Origin: Pseudonocardia hierapolitana
GTDB taxonomy: Bacteria > Actinomycetota > Actinomycetes > Mycobacteriales > Pseudonocardiaceae
Reading direction: 5' to 3'
NCBI RefSeq assembly: GCF_007994075.1
Contig: NZ_VIWU01000001.1
Location: 6,014,001 to 6,078,000, forward strand
DNA: 64,000 nt
The notes under the pieces were generated by a model that saw only the letters and a list, made by a program, of their open reading frames with translations, did not search any database and was not told the origin of the DNA. Of this stretch, positions 44,121 to 52,610 are shown one piece after another. The translations under genes and the position numbers were made by a program. Within the stretch, counting starts at the first letter, position 1. Each line of letters starts with the position of its first letter.

Positions 44121-44854
44121 TGCCCGCGCTCGACGCGCTGGCCTGCACCGGGCCGTGGCGCCACCGGCACCCGGGGGAGAAGGCGGCGCTCGCGTTCGGC
44201 CTGCTCTGCTGCGCCGTCGCGTTGCCGCCGTGGCCGGGTGCCCTCGTCGTCGGGGTGGCGGCGCTGGCGCTGTTGCTCGGCCCGGCGGGCCTCGGGCCGC
44301 GCCGGCTGGTGCGGGCCGTGCGGGGCCCGCTGGTGTTCGTCGTGGTGGGCGCGTTGCCGTTGCTGTTCTCGGTGGGCGGCCCGACGCTCGTGCGGCTCGA
44401 TCCCGCCGGCGCGGGCGCGGCGCTCGCGCTCGCAGGCCGCGCCACCGCCGCGCTGCTGTGCCTGCTGCTCTTCGCGGCCACCACCCCGGTCGCCGACGCC
44501 CTGCCCCGGCTGGTCCGGCTCGGGGTGCCGCCGGCCGTCGTCGACGTGGCGGGGCTGGTCTACCGGCTGCTGTTCCTGCTCCTCGACCGGATCGCCGCGG
44601 TGCGCGCCGCGCAGGCGGGGCGGCTCGGGTTCCGCGACGTGCGCACCACGTTCCGATCGGTTGCCGGGCAGGCGGGAGCGGTGTTCGTGAGCGCGTTCGA
44701 CCGCGCACGGCGGATGGAACACGGCCTCGCCCTGCGCGGCGAGCCGGGGTCGTTGCGGGTGATGCTGCCCCCACAGCGGCTCTCGCGACGGTTCCTCGCG
44801 GGAACCGGGCTGCTGCTCGCGGCGGTCGTCACCGTCTCGCTGGTGCTCGCGTGA
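44120..44854 (+). CDS. cbiQ: ECF transporter T component CbiQ
   Basis: 244 residues. About five helices with coupling loops ARG-like motifs seen as RIAAVRAAQAGRLGFRD and FDRARRMEHGLALRGEPGS. It transmits ATPase movement to CbiM. Start overlaps cbiN; stop overlaps cbiO (GTGA). Confidence 0.92.
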   Translation: MPALDALACTGPWRHRHPGEKAALAFGLLCCAVALPPWPGALVVGVAALALLLGPAGLGPRRLVRAVRGPLVFVVVGALPLLFSVGGPTLVRLDPAGAGAALALAGRATAALLCLLLFAATTPVADALPRLVRLGVPPAVVDVAGLVYRLLFLLLDRIAAVRAAQAGRLGFRDVRTTFRSVAGQAGAVFVSAFDRARRMEHGLALRGEPGSLRVMLPPQRLSRRFLAGTGLLLAAVVTVSLVLA

Positions 44855-45693
44855 CACCCCCGGTCCTCGAGGCCCGCGGCCTGCACTTCGGCTACGAGCC
44901 CGGCCGTCCCGTCCTCACCGGCGCCGACCTCGAGCTGCACGCGGGTCGGCGCGTCGCGGTCCTCGGCCCGAACGGCGGGGGCAAGACCACGCTCTTCCGG
45001 CTGCTCGCCGGGGCGCTCGTGCCGGACGCGGGCGAGGTGCTGCTCGACGGTGTTCCGGTGCGGCACACCCGGGCCGGCCGGACCGCGCTGCGCACGCAGG
45101 TGCAGCTCGTGCTGCAGGACCCCGACGACCAGCTCTTCGCCGCCACCGTGGCCCAGGACGTGTCGTTCGGGCCCGTCAACATGGGTCTGGACGACGCCGC
45201 GGTGCACGCGCGCGTGGACGCCGCCCTCGCCGCGCTCGACCTCACCGCCCTTGCGGACCGGCCCCCGCACCTGCTCTCGTTCGGGCAGAAGAAGCGGGTG
45301 GCGATCGCGGGCGCCGTCGCGATGGCGCCCCGGCTCCTGGTGCTCGACGAACCGACGGCGGGCCTCGACCCCGCGGGCGTCGAGGCGCTGCTGGACACCC
45401 TCGCCGCGCTCGAGGTGGGCGGTACGACGCCGGTGCTCTCCACCCATGACGTCGACCTCGCCCACCGCTGGGCCGCCGACGTCGCCGTGGTCGCGGACGG
45501 GTGGGTGCGGACCGGCCCGGTGGACGACCTGCTCGGCGACCCGGAGCTGCTGCGGAGCGCGCGGCTCGGGCCCGCCTGGGCGCCGGGCGTGCACCGGCTG
45601 TTGCGCGCCGCGGGATCGGACGCCCGCCCCCGCAGCGCCGCCGAGCTGCACGCCCTGCTCGCCGGGCAGATGGCGAAACGGGCACCCGGGTAA
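44851..45693 (+). CDS. cbiO: ECF transporter ATPase CbiO
   Basis: 280 residues, GTG 44851. Walker A GPNGGGKTT, Q-loop VLQDPDDQLFAATVAQDV, signature LSFGQKKRVAIAGAV, Walker B LLVLDEPTAGLDP, switch STHDVDL. Typical nickel/cobalt ECF ATPase with a C-terminal ~40-residue extension. Last gene of the importer operon. Confidence 0.95.
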   Translation: MTPPVLEARGLHFGYEPGRPVLTGADLELHAGRRVAVLGPNGGGKTTLFRLLAGALVPDAGEVLLDGVPVRHTRAGRTALRTQVQLVLQDPDDQLFAATVAQDVSFGPVNMGLDDAAVHARVDAALAALDLTALADRPPHLLSFGQKKRVAIAGAVAMAPRLLVLDEPTAGLDPAGVEALLDTLAALEVGGTTPVLSTHDVDLAHRWAADVAVVADGWVRTGPVDDLLGDPELLRSARLGPAWAPGVHRLLRAAGSDARPRSAAELHALLAGQMAKRAPG

Positions 45694-45762
45694 GGCAGAC
45701 GCGACCGCACCCGAGTGGCACGATGGGACGTGTAGGGCGCCACCGGCGCCAGAGGGAGAGTC

Positions 45763-46086
45763 GTGGCAGATCCGCAGCGCGCAGCCGACCCGGTGCTCAT
45801 CACCGACGCGGCTCTCTCCTACGAGGAGGAGCTCGCCGTCCGGAAGCGCCGCTACAAGATCATGATGGGGATGCGGATCCCGTTCATGGTCCTCGCCGCC
45901 GCCTTCTACGAGATCCCGTGGCTCGCGGTCACCCTGCTCGTGCTGTCGATCCCGCTCCCGTGGGTGGCCGTGCTCGTCGCCAACGACCGGCTGCCGAAGA
46001 AGACGGAGAAGACCAACAGCTACCGGCCCGACCGGCGCCAGATCGAGCAGCGCGAGCACCCCGTCATCGACGGCCAGGGGCACTAG
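45763..46086 (+). CDS. DUF3099 membrane protein
   Basis: 107 residues, GTG 45763 with GGGAGAG upstream. PVLITDAALSYEEELAVRKR is the DUF3099 hallmark; two hydrophobic helices follow (MVLAAAFYEIPWLAVTLLVL, PLPWVAVLVANDRLP). Actinobacteria-specific family of unknown function. Confidence 0.88.
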   Translation: MADPQRAADPVLITDAALSYEEELAVRKRRYKIMMGMRIPFMVLAAAFYEIPWLAVTLLVLSIPLPWVAVLVANDRLPKKTEKTNSYRPDRRQIEQREHPVIDGQGH

Positions 46087-46087
46087 C

Positions 46088-46111
46088 ACGCTTCAACCGC
46101 GGTTGAAGCGT
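46088..46111. promoter_or_regulatory. 24-bp perfect palindrome, candidate ArsR operator
   Basis: Half-site ACGCTTCAACCG followed by its exact complement, with no spacer. It lies between the DUF3099 stop (46086) and the ArsR-type GTG (46132). The length and perfection suggest the operator of the following regulator, or a terminator for the preceding gene. Confidence 0.75.
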
Positions 46112-46131
46112 CCGGCGGCTACGTTCGGCCC

Positions 46132-46827
46132 GTGACGGGAGAGGCCGAACTGGCGCGGATCGGGTCGCTGCTCGCCGACCGGACGCGCGTCGCGATGGTG
46201 CTGGCGCTGCTCAGCGGCCGCCCGATGTCGGCGTCCGCACTGGCCGACGCCGCGGGGGCGTCCGCGTCGCTCGCGAGCGCGCACCTGCGCAAGCTCGTCG
46301 ACGGCGGGCTGCTCGTCGTCGAGCCGGCCGGCCGGCAGCGGCTGTTCCGACTGGCGAACGCGGTGGCGGACGCCGTCGAAGCGCTGCTGCTGCTCGCGCC
46401 GCCGGAACGGGTGACATCGCTGCGGGCGGCCGTCCGCGGGCAGAACCTGCGCCGGGCCCGGATGTGCTACGACCACCTGGCGGGCACGATGGGCGTCGCC
46501 CTCGCCGAGGCGCTGGCCGACCGCGGCGTGCTCGTCCCGGACGCTCACGGCTACACCCTCACCCCGGCGGCCCCGGCCGTGCTGGCACAGATCGGCGTAC
46601 GGATCGAGCGGCTCGAACACCGGCGCCGCCCGCTGGCCCGCGCCTGCATGGACTGGAGCGAGCGCCGCCACCACCTGGCGGGCAGCCTCGGCGCGGCGGT
46701 CACGAGCCGGCTGATCGAGCTGGACTGGCTGCGCCTGTCCGAGGCGAGCCGGGTGGTGCGCATGACGGCGCAGGGTCAGCGGGGCCTCGGCGACTGGTTG
46801 CAGGTCGACCTGGCGGGTGCGTCGTGA
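46132..46827 (+). CDS. ArsR-like winged-helix regulator
   Basis: 231 residues, GTG 46132. IGSLLADRTRVAMVLALLSG, SASALADAAGASASLASAHL and RKLVDGGLLVVEPAGRQRLF form the wHTH (about residues 5-90). The C-terminal ~130 residues (ARMCYDHLAGTMGVALAEAL) are specific to a subfamily common in actinobacteria and proteobacteria, without a clear metal motif, so a non-metal signal is likely. It carries its probable operator 21 bp upstream, and overlaps the following HAD remnant (GTGA), its original operon partner. Confidence 0.85.
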   Translation: MTGEAELARIGSLLADRTRVAMVLALLSGRPMSASALADAAGASASLASAHLRKLVDGGLLVVEPAGRQRLFRLANAVADAVEALLLLAPPERVTSLRAAVRGQNLRRARMCYDHLAGTMGVALAEALADRGVLVPDAHGYTLTPAAPAVLAQIGVRIERLEHRRRPLARACMDWSERRHHLAGSLGAAVTSRLIELDWLRLSEASRVVRMTAQGQRGLGDWLQVDLAGAS

Positions 46828-47193
46828 GGGCCGACGAGATCGACGTGGTGGCGTTCGACGTCTTCGGCACCAGCGTCGACTGGTGGACCGGGATCACCCG
46901 CCGGATCACGGAGATCGCCACCGCGCTCGTCCGAGCTCGCCCGGACGTACAAGCCCGATCCCGCCGTATACCGGACCGCGGCCGGCCTGCTCGGCGTCGA
47001 ACCGGCGCGGATGCTGATGGTCGCCTGCCACGGCTGGGACATCACGGGGGCGAGGAACGCCGGGCTGCGCACCGCGTTCCTCGAACGCCCGGGGGAGAAG
47101 GGCCCGGACAGGGCCGCCGACCGCCCCGCCGACACCCCGTCCGACCTGGCGGTCAGCAGCGTCGACGAGCTGGCGACGGCGTTGGGCTGCTGA
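46824..47193 (+). pseudogene. Haloacid-dehalogenase-type HAD protein, internally deleted
   Basis: GTG 46824 starts RADEIDVVAFDVFGTSVDWW, the HAD motif I and type II dehalogenase start. Near 46930 the reading shifts to ELARTYKPDPAVYRTAAGLL and GVEPARMLMVACHGWDITGA, the C-terminal HAD motifs III/IV. Intact enzymes are ~220-240 residues; about 100 cap-domain residues are missing and the frame changes at the join. Nonfunctional remnant of a 2-haloacid-dehalogenase-like gene. Its 3' end overlaps the psuK stop on the other strand. Confidence 0.8.
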
Positions 47194-48034
47194 CGGGCCG
47201 CGCGCCCAGCCGTCCCACCGCCGCCGCGCCCGCTGCACAGCCCGCTTCCAGGGCGGCCGCCGGGGCCGACCCGCCGAGCCACGCGACGAGCACCCCCGCG
47301 TCGAAGGCGTCTCCCGCCCCCGTCGGGTCCACCACGTCGGCGTGCGGTGGCTCCGCGGTCCACGTCCCGCGGCGGTCGGTCCACCGTGCGGTCCGCGGCC
47401 CGTCCGTCGCCGCGACCGCCCCGACCACGTCGCGCAGCTCGTCGACGCCCCCGAGCGCGGCCAGCTCCGCCGCGTTGGGCAGCAGCAGGTCGACGCCGCG
47501 CACGTCGTCGAGGAACGCGGGCCCGAGTGCGGGCGCGACCTGCGGGTCGACGGATGTGCTCACCCCGGCGGCCCGGGCCTGCGCGAGGGCCGCCCGGGCC
47601 GCCGCCCGGGACGCCGGGTCGACGAGGACGTAGCCCGACAGATGGAGATGGTCGGCCTCCTCGAAGGACGGCAGGTCGGCGGGCGCGAGCCGGCGGGCGG
47701 CGCCGCGGTCGGAGAGCATCGTGCGGTCGCCGTCGGTGAGCAGCACGACCACCGTGCAGGTCGGGTCGTCGCGGTCGATCGTGGCGGCGAGGCGCACGCC
47801 GGCCGCTCGCAGGTCGTCGACGGCGGTGCGCCCGGCCGGGTCGTCACCGACCCGCGCGACGAGCGTGACGTCCGCACCGAGATGGGCGAGCCACGCGGCG
47901 GTGTTGGCACCAGCCCCGCCCGCGCGCATGCGGATCCGGGCGGGCACGTCCGCCCCCGGGACGGCGGGCGAGCGGGGTTCGACGAGGACGTCGACCGCGA
48001 CGTCGCCCACCACCACGATCCGAGGTGGCGTCAT
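47153..48034 (-). CDS. psuK: PfkB-family kinase, probable pseudouridine kinase
   Basis: 293 residues from ATG 48034. PfkB signatures: RIVVVGDVAVDVLVEP, MRAGGAGANTAAWLAHLGAD and DVVDPTGAGDAFDAGVLVAW with the catalytic Asp. Coupled to psuG (ATGA), which defines the likely substrate: pseudouridine phosphorylated to pseudouridine 5'-phosphate. The C-terminal end overlaps the HAD remnant. Confidence 0.85.
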   Translation of the reverse strand: MTPPRIVVVGDVAVDVLVEPRSPAVPGADVPARIRMRAGGAGANTAAWLAHLGADVTLVARVGDDPAGRTAVDDLRAAGVRLAATIDRDDPTCTVVVLLTDGDRTMLSDRGAARRLAPADLPSFEEADHLHLSGYVLVDPASRAAARAALAQARAAGVSTSVDPQVAPALGPAFLDDVRGVDLLLPNAAELAALGGVDELRDVVGAVAATDGPRTARWTDRRGTWTAEPPHADVVDPTGAGDAFDAGVLVAWLGGSAPAAALEAGCAAGAAAVGRLGARPVSSPTPSPARRRC

Positions 48035-48963
48035 GCGCTGAGCGCCGCCGCCACCTGCGCGGCGAGCTCGGCGTTGGCCAGCACGAGGGCCAGGTTCGAC
48101 TTCAGGCTCGCGCCGCCGCTGCCGGTGTGGAAGTGCTCGAGCAGTACCGGCGTGACGTCCTTGCCGGTGACCCCGCGCGACGCGATCAGCGCGAGGCCCT
48201 CGTCGAGCAGCCGGTCGTGCAGCACGCCGTCGAGCTCGGCGTCGGCCGGCACCGGCTGCGCGAGCACGGCGCCCGACGTCCCACCCAGGGCGCGGTGTGC
48301 CTGCCACACGGCTGCGGCCTCGGCAGGCGTGTCCACGCGCCACAGCACCGGATGGCCGGAGTCGCGCCGGTAGAAGCCGGGGAAGGCATCGGTGCGGTAG
48401 CCGACGACCGGCACGGACTCGGTCTCGAGTACCTCCAGGGTGGCCGGCACGTCGAGGATCGACTTCACGCCCGAGCAGACGACGAGCACGGGTGTGGCGG
48501 CGAGCGCGGCCAGGTCGGCCGACACGTCCCAGCTCTCCCGGGCGCCGCGGTGCACGCCGCCCAGGCCGCCCGTTGCGAACACCTGCACGCCGGCGGCGTG
48601 CGCGAGCGCGGCCGTGGCCGCCACCGTCGTGGCCCCGTCCCGGCGCAGACCCACCGCCGCGCCCAGATCGCGGACCGACAGCTTCGCCAGGCCACCCGCG
48701 CACACGCGGTCCAGCTCGGCCGCGGTCAGACCGACCCGGGCCACCCCGTCGAGGACGGCGACGGTGGCGGGGACGGCGCCGTGGGCGCGGACGGCGGTGT
48801 CGAGGTCCTCCGCGGCCGCGCGGTTCTGCGGCGCCGGGAGGCCGTGGGCGAGCAGCGTGCTCTCCAGGGCCACCACCGGGCGGCCGTCTGCGATGGCATC
48901 GGCGACCTCGGGTGAGGTCTGCAACGGATCACGTGGGGAGACGGGAACGGGCACGTGGGGCAT
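48031..48963 (-). CDS. psuG: Pseudouridine-5'-phosphate glycosidase
   Basis: 310 residues from ATG 48963 (48966 also possible). SPEVADAIADGRPVVALEST at the start, KLSVRDLGAAVGLRRDGATT, VFATGGLGGVHRGARESWDV, VVCSGVKSILDVPATLEVLE and GKDVTPVLLEHF are PsuG hallmarks with Lys and Glu active-site residues. Splits pseudouridine 5'-phosphate to uracil and ribose 5-phosphate. Overlaps psuK. Its start codon abuts that of the divergent DUF3039 gene, leaving no intergenic DNA. Confidence 0.93.
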   Translation of the reverse strand: MPHVPVPVSPRDPLQTSPEVADAIADGRPVVALESTLLAHGLPAPQNRAAAEDLDTAVRAHGAVPATVAVLDGVARVGLTAAELDRVCAGGLAKLSVRDLGAAVGLRRDGATTVAATAALAHAAGVQVFATGGLGGVHRGARESWDVSADLAALAATPVLVVCSGVKSILDVPATLEVLETESVPVVGYRTDAFPGFYRRDSGHPVLWRVDTPAEAAAVWQAHRALGGTSGAVLAQPVPADAELDGVLHDRLLDEGLALIASRGVTGKDVTPVLLEHFHTGSGGASLKSNLALVLANAELAAQVAAALSA

Positions 48964-48964
48964 C

Positions 48965-49237
48965 ATGGACGACATGGCCACGCAGGTTCTGCCCGACGTC
49001 GACACCCGGCCCGAGGGCACGGACACCACGGGCGACGACACGCCGAAGATGTTCCACTACGTGAAGAAGGCCAAGATCGCGGAGAGCGCGGTGCTCGGCA
49101 ACATGGTGGTGGCGCTCTGCGGCGAGACGTTCCCCGTCACCCGCTCACCGAAGCCCGGCTCGCCCGTGTGCCCGGAGTGCAAGAAGATCTTCGACACCTT
49201 CCGCAAGGACGACGGCAATGACGGTGGCGGAGACTGA
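48965..49237 (+). CDS. DUF3039 protein
   Basis: 90 residues from ATG 48965 (ATG 48974 possible). KMFHYVKKAKIAESAVLGNM, VVALCGETFPVTRSPKPGSP and VCPECKKIFDTFRK, with a CGE-CPECK zinc-ribbon-like cysteine set. Actinobacterial family of unknown function. Divergent from psuG with overlapping starts. Confidence 0.88.
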   Translation: MDDMATQVLPDVDTRPEGTDTTGDDTPKMFHYVKKAKIAESAVLGNMVVALCGETFPVTRSPKPGSPVCPECKKIFDTFRKDDGNDGGGD

Positions 49238-49249
49238 GCGGCCACGCTG

Positions 49250-49930
49250 TTGACTGACCACCCCGCCGGGGTACCCGGCAACATGCCGTCCGCTGCCCGG
49301 GTACCCCTGCGCAGCGCGGTCCGCGCCTGGGTCTACGACCGCGTGATCGCCGGGATGACGGCCACCTGGTACCGGCAGGTGCTGGCGCGGCTACCGCACG
49401 GTGCCCGCATGCTCGACGTCGGCATCGGCACCGGAGCGGCGCTGGCGCGGTGCGCCGACGTCGTGCGGGCCAAGGAACTCACCGTCGTCGGCCTCGACAT
49501 CGACCGCGACTACCTCGCGTGCTGCCAGGCCGCGGTCCGGCGGGCCGGCCTCACCGGCCACGTCTCCCCGGTTCTGGGGTCGGTCTACGACCACCGCGGC
49601 GGCCCCTACGACGCCGTCTACTTCAGCGCCAGCCTGATGCTGCTCCCCGATCCGGCCGCCGCCATCGCGCACGTGGCGACGCTGCTCGTGCCGAACGGGC
49701 GGCTGTTCAGCACGCAGACGTTCCACCACCGCCGATCCGCGCTCCTGGAGTGGGCGAAGCCGCTGGCCCAGCACGTCACCACGATCCACTTCGGTCGGGT
49801 CACCTACGAGCACGAGTTCCGCAAGGCCTTCGCCGACGCGGGGGTCGAGCTCGAGGAGCTGACCACGATGCGCGGCACGCGGCACTCGTCCTACCGGCTC
49901 GCGGTCGCCCGGGTGCCCGACGCGGCGTAG
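49250..49930 (+). CDS. Class I SAM-dependent methyltransferase
   Basis: 226 residues from TTG 49250; ATG 49283 (215 residues) is plausible. RVWVYDR-like start (AVRAWVYDRVIAGMTATWYR), SAM motif I GARMLDVGIGTGAALARCAD, and VVGLDIDRDYLACCQAAVRR. The fold suits ubiquinone/menaquinone-type or small-molecule methyltransferases; substrate unknown. Short gap after DUF3039. Confidence 0.8.
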   Translation: MTDHPAGVPGNMPSAARVPLRSAVRAWVYDRVIAGMTATWYRQVLARLPHGARMLDVGIGTGAALARCADVVRAKELTVVGLDIDRDYLACCQAAVRRAGLTGHVSPVLGSVYDHRGGPYDAVYFSASLMLLPDPAAAIAHVATLLVPNGRLFSTQTFHHRRSALLEWAKPLAQHVTTIHFGRVTYEHEFRKAFADAGVELEELTTMRGTRHSSYRLAVARVPDAA

Positions 49931-49931
49931 T

Positions 49932-50603
49932 TCACGTCCGAGCACGCTCGATGTCGGGGGTCCGGTACTCGTCCTCCGGGATGTCGGCGAGCCGCGACGG
50001 ACGCAGCTGCGCTCCCAGCCCGTAGAACCGCTGGAAGCTCATGATGAGCGGGCGCCACCGGTCCGGGTCGATGCGGTTCGCCGATCCCGGGGTGCGGATG
50101 TCGTCGTGCACCCAGACGCGGACGACGCGCACCTCGAAGCACGACGCGTTCCCCCTGCCGATCCCGTGCGAGGCCTCGACGACGGCCTCCATCGCGACCG
50201 GGCACTCCGCGGCCCGCGGCGCCGACACCACGTCGGACGGCACCGGGGTGAGGCCGGCCCGAGCGAACTTCTCGGCGAGGTGGCGGTAGCCGCGGTGCTG
50301 TTTGCGCTGCGGGACGGGGTCGGCGCCAGTGGTGAGCGCGAGCCGGTCGACGGCGTCGGCCTGGTCCGCGGACGGCAGGTTGAGCACGCATTCGCCGGTG
50401 CGCAGGAGGTTCTCCGTCGTCCTGGACGTGCCGTCCAGACCGAGGATGCCGCGCCAGCCCAGCCAGAAGGCCGACGACATGGGAGCGAGGTTCGCCGACC
50501 CGTCGGCGTTGGTCGTAGAGATCAGAACGACCGGCGTGCCGAGGTAGAGGATGCCCGGCTCGATCGCGGTGTGGCCGACCGGTGGAGCCGCTGTCGTCGT
50601 CAT
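49932..50603 (-). CDS. Flavin reductase-like FMN-binding protein
   Basis: 223 residues from ATG 50603. LYLGTPVVLISTTNADGSAN, MSSAFWLGWRGILGLDG and ENLLRTGECVLNLPS fit the DIM6/NTAB flavoprotein split barrel. The C-terminal part (DEYRTPDIERART) is found in actinobacterial members. Role in redox chemistry with an unknown partner. Convergent with the methyltransferase gene. Confidence 0.82.
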   Translation of the reverse strand: MTTTAAPPVGHTAIEPGILYLGTPVVLISTTNADGSANLAPMSSAFWLGWRGILGLDGTSRTTENLLRTGECVLNLPSADQADAVDRLALTTGADPVPQRKQHRGYRHLAEKFARAGLTPVPSDVVSAPRAAECPVAMEAVVEASHGIGRGNASCFEVRVVRVWVHDDIRTPGSANRIDPDRWRPLIMSFQRFYGLGAQLRPSRLADIPEDEYRTPDIERART

Positions 50604-50664
50604 GCACTCCACACTGGCGAGGGAGCGCGGTCGATTCTGGCGGGAATCGGTCCCGGCGGGAGGC

Positions 50665-52356
50665 TCAACGGCCCAGCACGTACGCCCCTGGCGCCGGTGC
50701 GAGCGCGTGCATCCCGCGCCCGCCGAGCTCGGGTGGGGCGTCCTGCAGCGGCCCGCTGCGCGCGGTGAGCCACGTGAGGTGGTCGGTCCACCAGGACCCG
50801 GGCTCGTCCACCGCTTCCGCGAGCCAGCGGGCGGGTTCGCCGGGCACCGCGCCGGCCGCTCGGAAGCCGGCCCCGACCCCACCCGGCGGGCTCACCAGCG
50901 ACGCGGCGTGGCCGCCCGTCGCCAGCACGAACCGGCAGGGGCCGCCGAGCAGGCCTGCCGCGGCGTACGCGTCGCGCCATGCCGTGACGGGGTCGGCCGC
51001 GCCGACCACCAGGTAGCAGTCGCGGTCGACCTTGGCCAGGTCGAGCGGGGTGTCGAGCATGCTCGCCGCGCCCGGCACCGCGAGCGGTGCCCGCAGCGCG
51101 ACGTCGACGAGGTCGCGGTGCAGGCCCGCGGGTGCCCGGGTGGTGTCGGTCAACCAGAACAGCACCTCGGACGACGGCGGCTCGTCGCCGCAGAGGTAGG
51201 AGCGCACGGCCTGCGGCCACAACAGGGCGTCCGGCGCCCGCCAGGCCAGCTCGGCGAGCAGCGGGCGGCCGTCCAGGTGACCGGTGCGCTCCGACTCCGC
51301 CACCGCCGCCCGCGCCCCGGCCGGATCCGGCGGCACGGACCGGGCGTCGAGCACGGTGCCGGCGAGCGTCACGGCCGCGACCCGGTGCTGGGCGCCGGTG
51401 GCAGCGAGGTGGGCGAGCAGCATCGCGGTGATCGTGCCGCCCGCGCCGAACGCCATGAGTGACGTGCGATGGGTGCGGGCGACGTGCTCGGTGGCGTCCA
51501 TCCCCTCGAGCAGGGCCTGGCCGTAGGTGTCGAGGTCCCACTGCGCGTGGGCCGGGTCGTGGGAGGGGTCCGGGTTGCGCCATGACAGGGCGAACACCTG
51601 CACGCCCGACTGCACGAGGTGCTCGACGATGCTGCGGCCGGGAGCCAGGTCGGCGAGGTAGTAGCGGTTCAGCACCGGCGGCACGACGAGCAGCGGCACC
51701 TCGTGGACGAGCTCGGTCCGGGGCAGGTACTGGATGAGCTCGAACACGGGCGTGCGCAGCACCACCGCGCCCGGTGTCGCGCCGACGTCGGCGCCCACCT
51801 CGAACGTGCCGGCGGCCGCGGGCGCGGGGATGCGGGGTGGGGCGGCCACGTCGCTGACGAGCATGCGGACGCCCCGCACCGCGCTCGCACCGCCGGTGTC
51901 GAGCGCCGCCCGCCAGACAGCCGGGTTCAGCGGGGACGTGCTCGGGGACAACGCGCCCGAGAGCGCGGAGACCGCGGCGCGCAGCCGCGCCTCGTCCGCG
52001 GCGCCGAGCCCGGCGTCGGACACCAGCGCGTCGGCGGTGCAGCTCACCGCGAGGTGCGCTTGGGCGAGGCGGCGCAGGAGCGGGTTGCGCGTCCACGCGG
52101 GGTCGGCGTAGCGGTCGTCGTCCGCCTCCGGCATCAGCCGGGATCGGCCGGCACCGATCCGGGCCAGCTCGGCGGCGAGCCCCACGCCGCGGCGGGCGAG
52201 AGCGCCGGGCCGGGCCGCGAGCGCGGCGGCCATCCGCAGCGCCGAACCCCCGGCCAGCAGTCCCAGCGGGCCGGGGTGCCCCTCTGCGATCAACGCGTCC
52301 AGTCCGGTGGCGGCGGCCTCGGCGGCAGCCGGCGCGGACGGGTGCGGGTCGGTCAT
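50665..52356 (-). CDS. PHA-synthase-like alpha/beta hydrolase lacking the catalytic cysteine
   Basis: 563 residues from ATG 52356 (GAGGAG upstream). Layout of a PhaC class I/II enzyme: N-terminal DDDRYADPAWTRNPLLRRLA, VFELIQYLPRTELVHEVPLL, then PPVLNRYYLADLAPGRSIVE and DPAHAQWDLDTYGQALLEG. The nucleophile loop of PhaC reads G-x-C-x-G-G; here it is AFGAGGTI with Gly304 in the Cys place. The Asp (GAADPVTAW) and His (TGGHAASLVSPPGG) of the triad are kept. Polymerisation by a covalent Cys-acyl intermediate is therefore not possible, and a binding or noncanonical role is implied. No phaA/B/P genes nearby. Confidence 0.85.
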   Translation of the reverse strand: MTDPHPSAPAAAEAAATGLDALIAEGHPGPLGLLAGGSALRMAAALAARPGALARRGVGLAAELARIGAGRSRLMPEADDDRYADPAWTRNPLLRRLAQAHLAVSCTADALVSDAGLGAADEARLRAAVSALSGALSPSTSPLNPAVWRAALDTGGASAVRGVRMLVSDVAAPPRIPAPAAAGTFEVGADVGATPGAVVLRTPVFELIQYLPRTELVHEVPLLVVPPVLNRYYLADLAPGRSIVEHLVQSGVQVFALSWRNPDPSHDPAHAQWDLDTYGQALLEGMDATEHVARTHRTSLMAFGAGGTITAMLLAHLAATGAQHRVAAVTLAGTVLDARSVPPDPAGARAAVAESERTGHLDGRPLLAELAWRAPDALLWPQAVRSYLCGDEPPSSEVLFWLTDTTRAPAGLHRDLVDVALRAPLAVPGAASMLDTPLDLAKVDRDCYLVVGAADPVTAWRDAYAAAGLLGGPCRFVLATGGHAASLVSPPGGVGAGFRAAGAVPGEPARWLAEAVDEPGSWWTDHLTWLTARSGPLQDAPPELGGRGMHALAPAPGAYVLGR

Positions 52357-52610
52357 CGCGGGCTCCTCGCTGCCGGCAGGGGGCTGCCGGAGCATCGTCC
52401 CAGCTGGGCCTCGGGGGCGAGTCGTCACTCACCCGGTCCGGGGGACACCGGCATCCGCCCACAGAATGCACCATCGGCGGGTCCCACCGGTCCCGTGGGC
52501 CACGACCGTTAACCTGATCGACGCCCCCCGCAGCCCCCGCGCCATCAACGGTGACGCCGCGGGTCCTGGTACCGGGCCGTTCCCGAGCAGTCGAGACGTC
52601 AGGGAGATGT

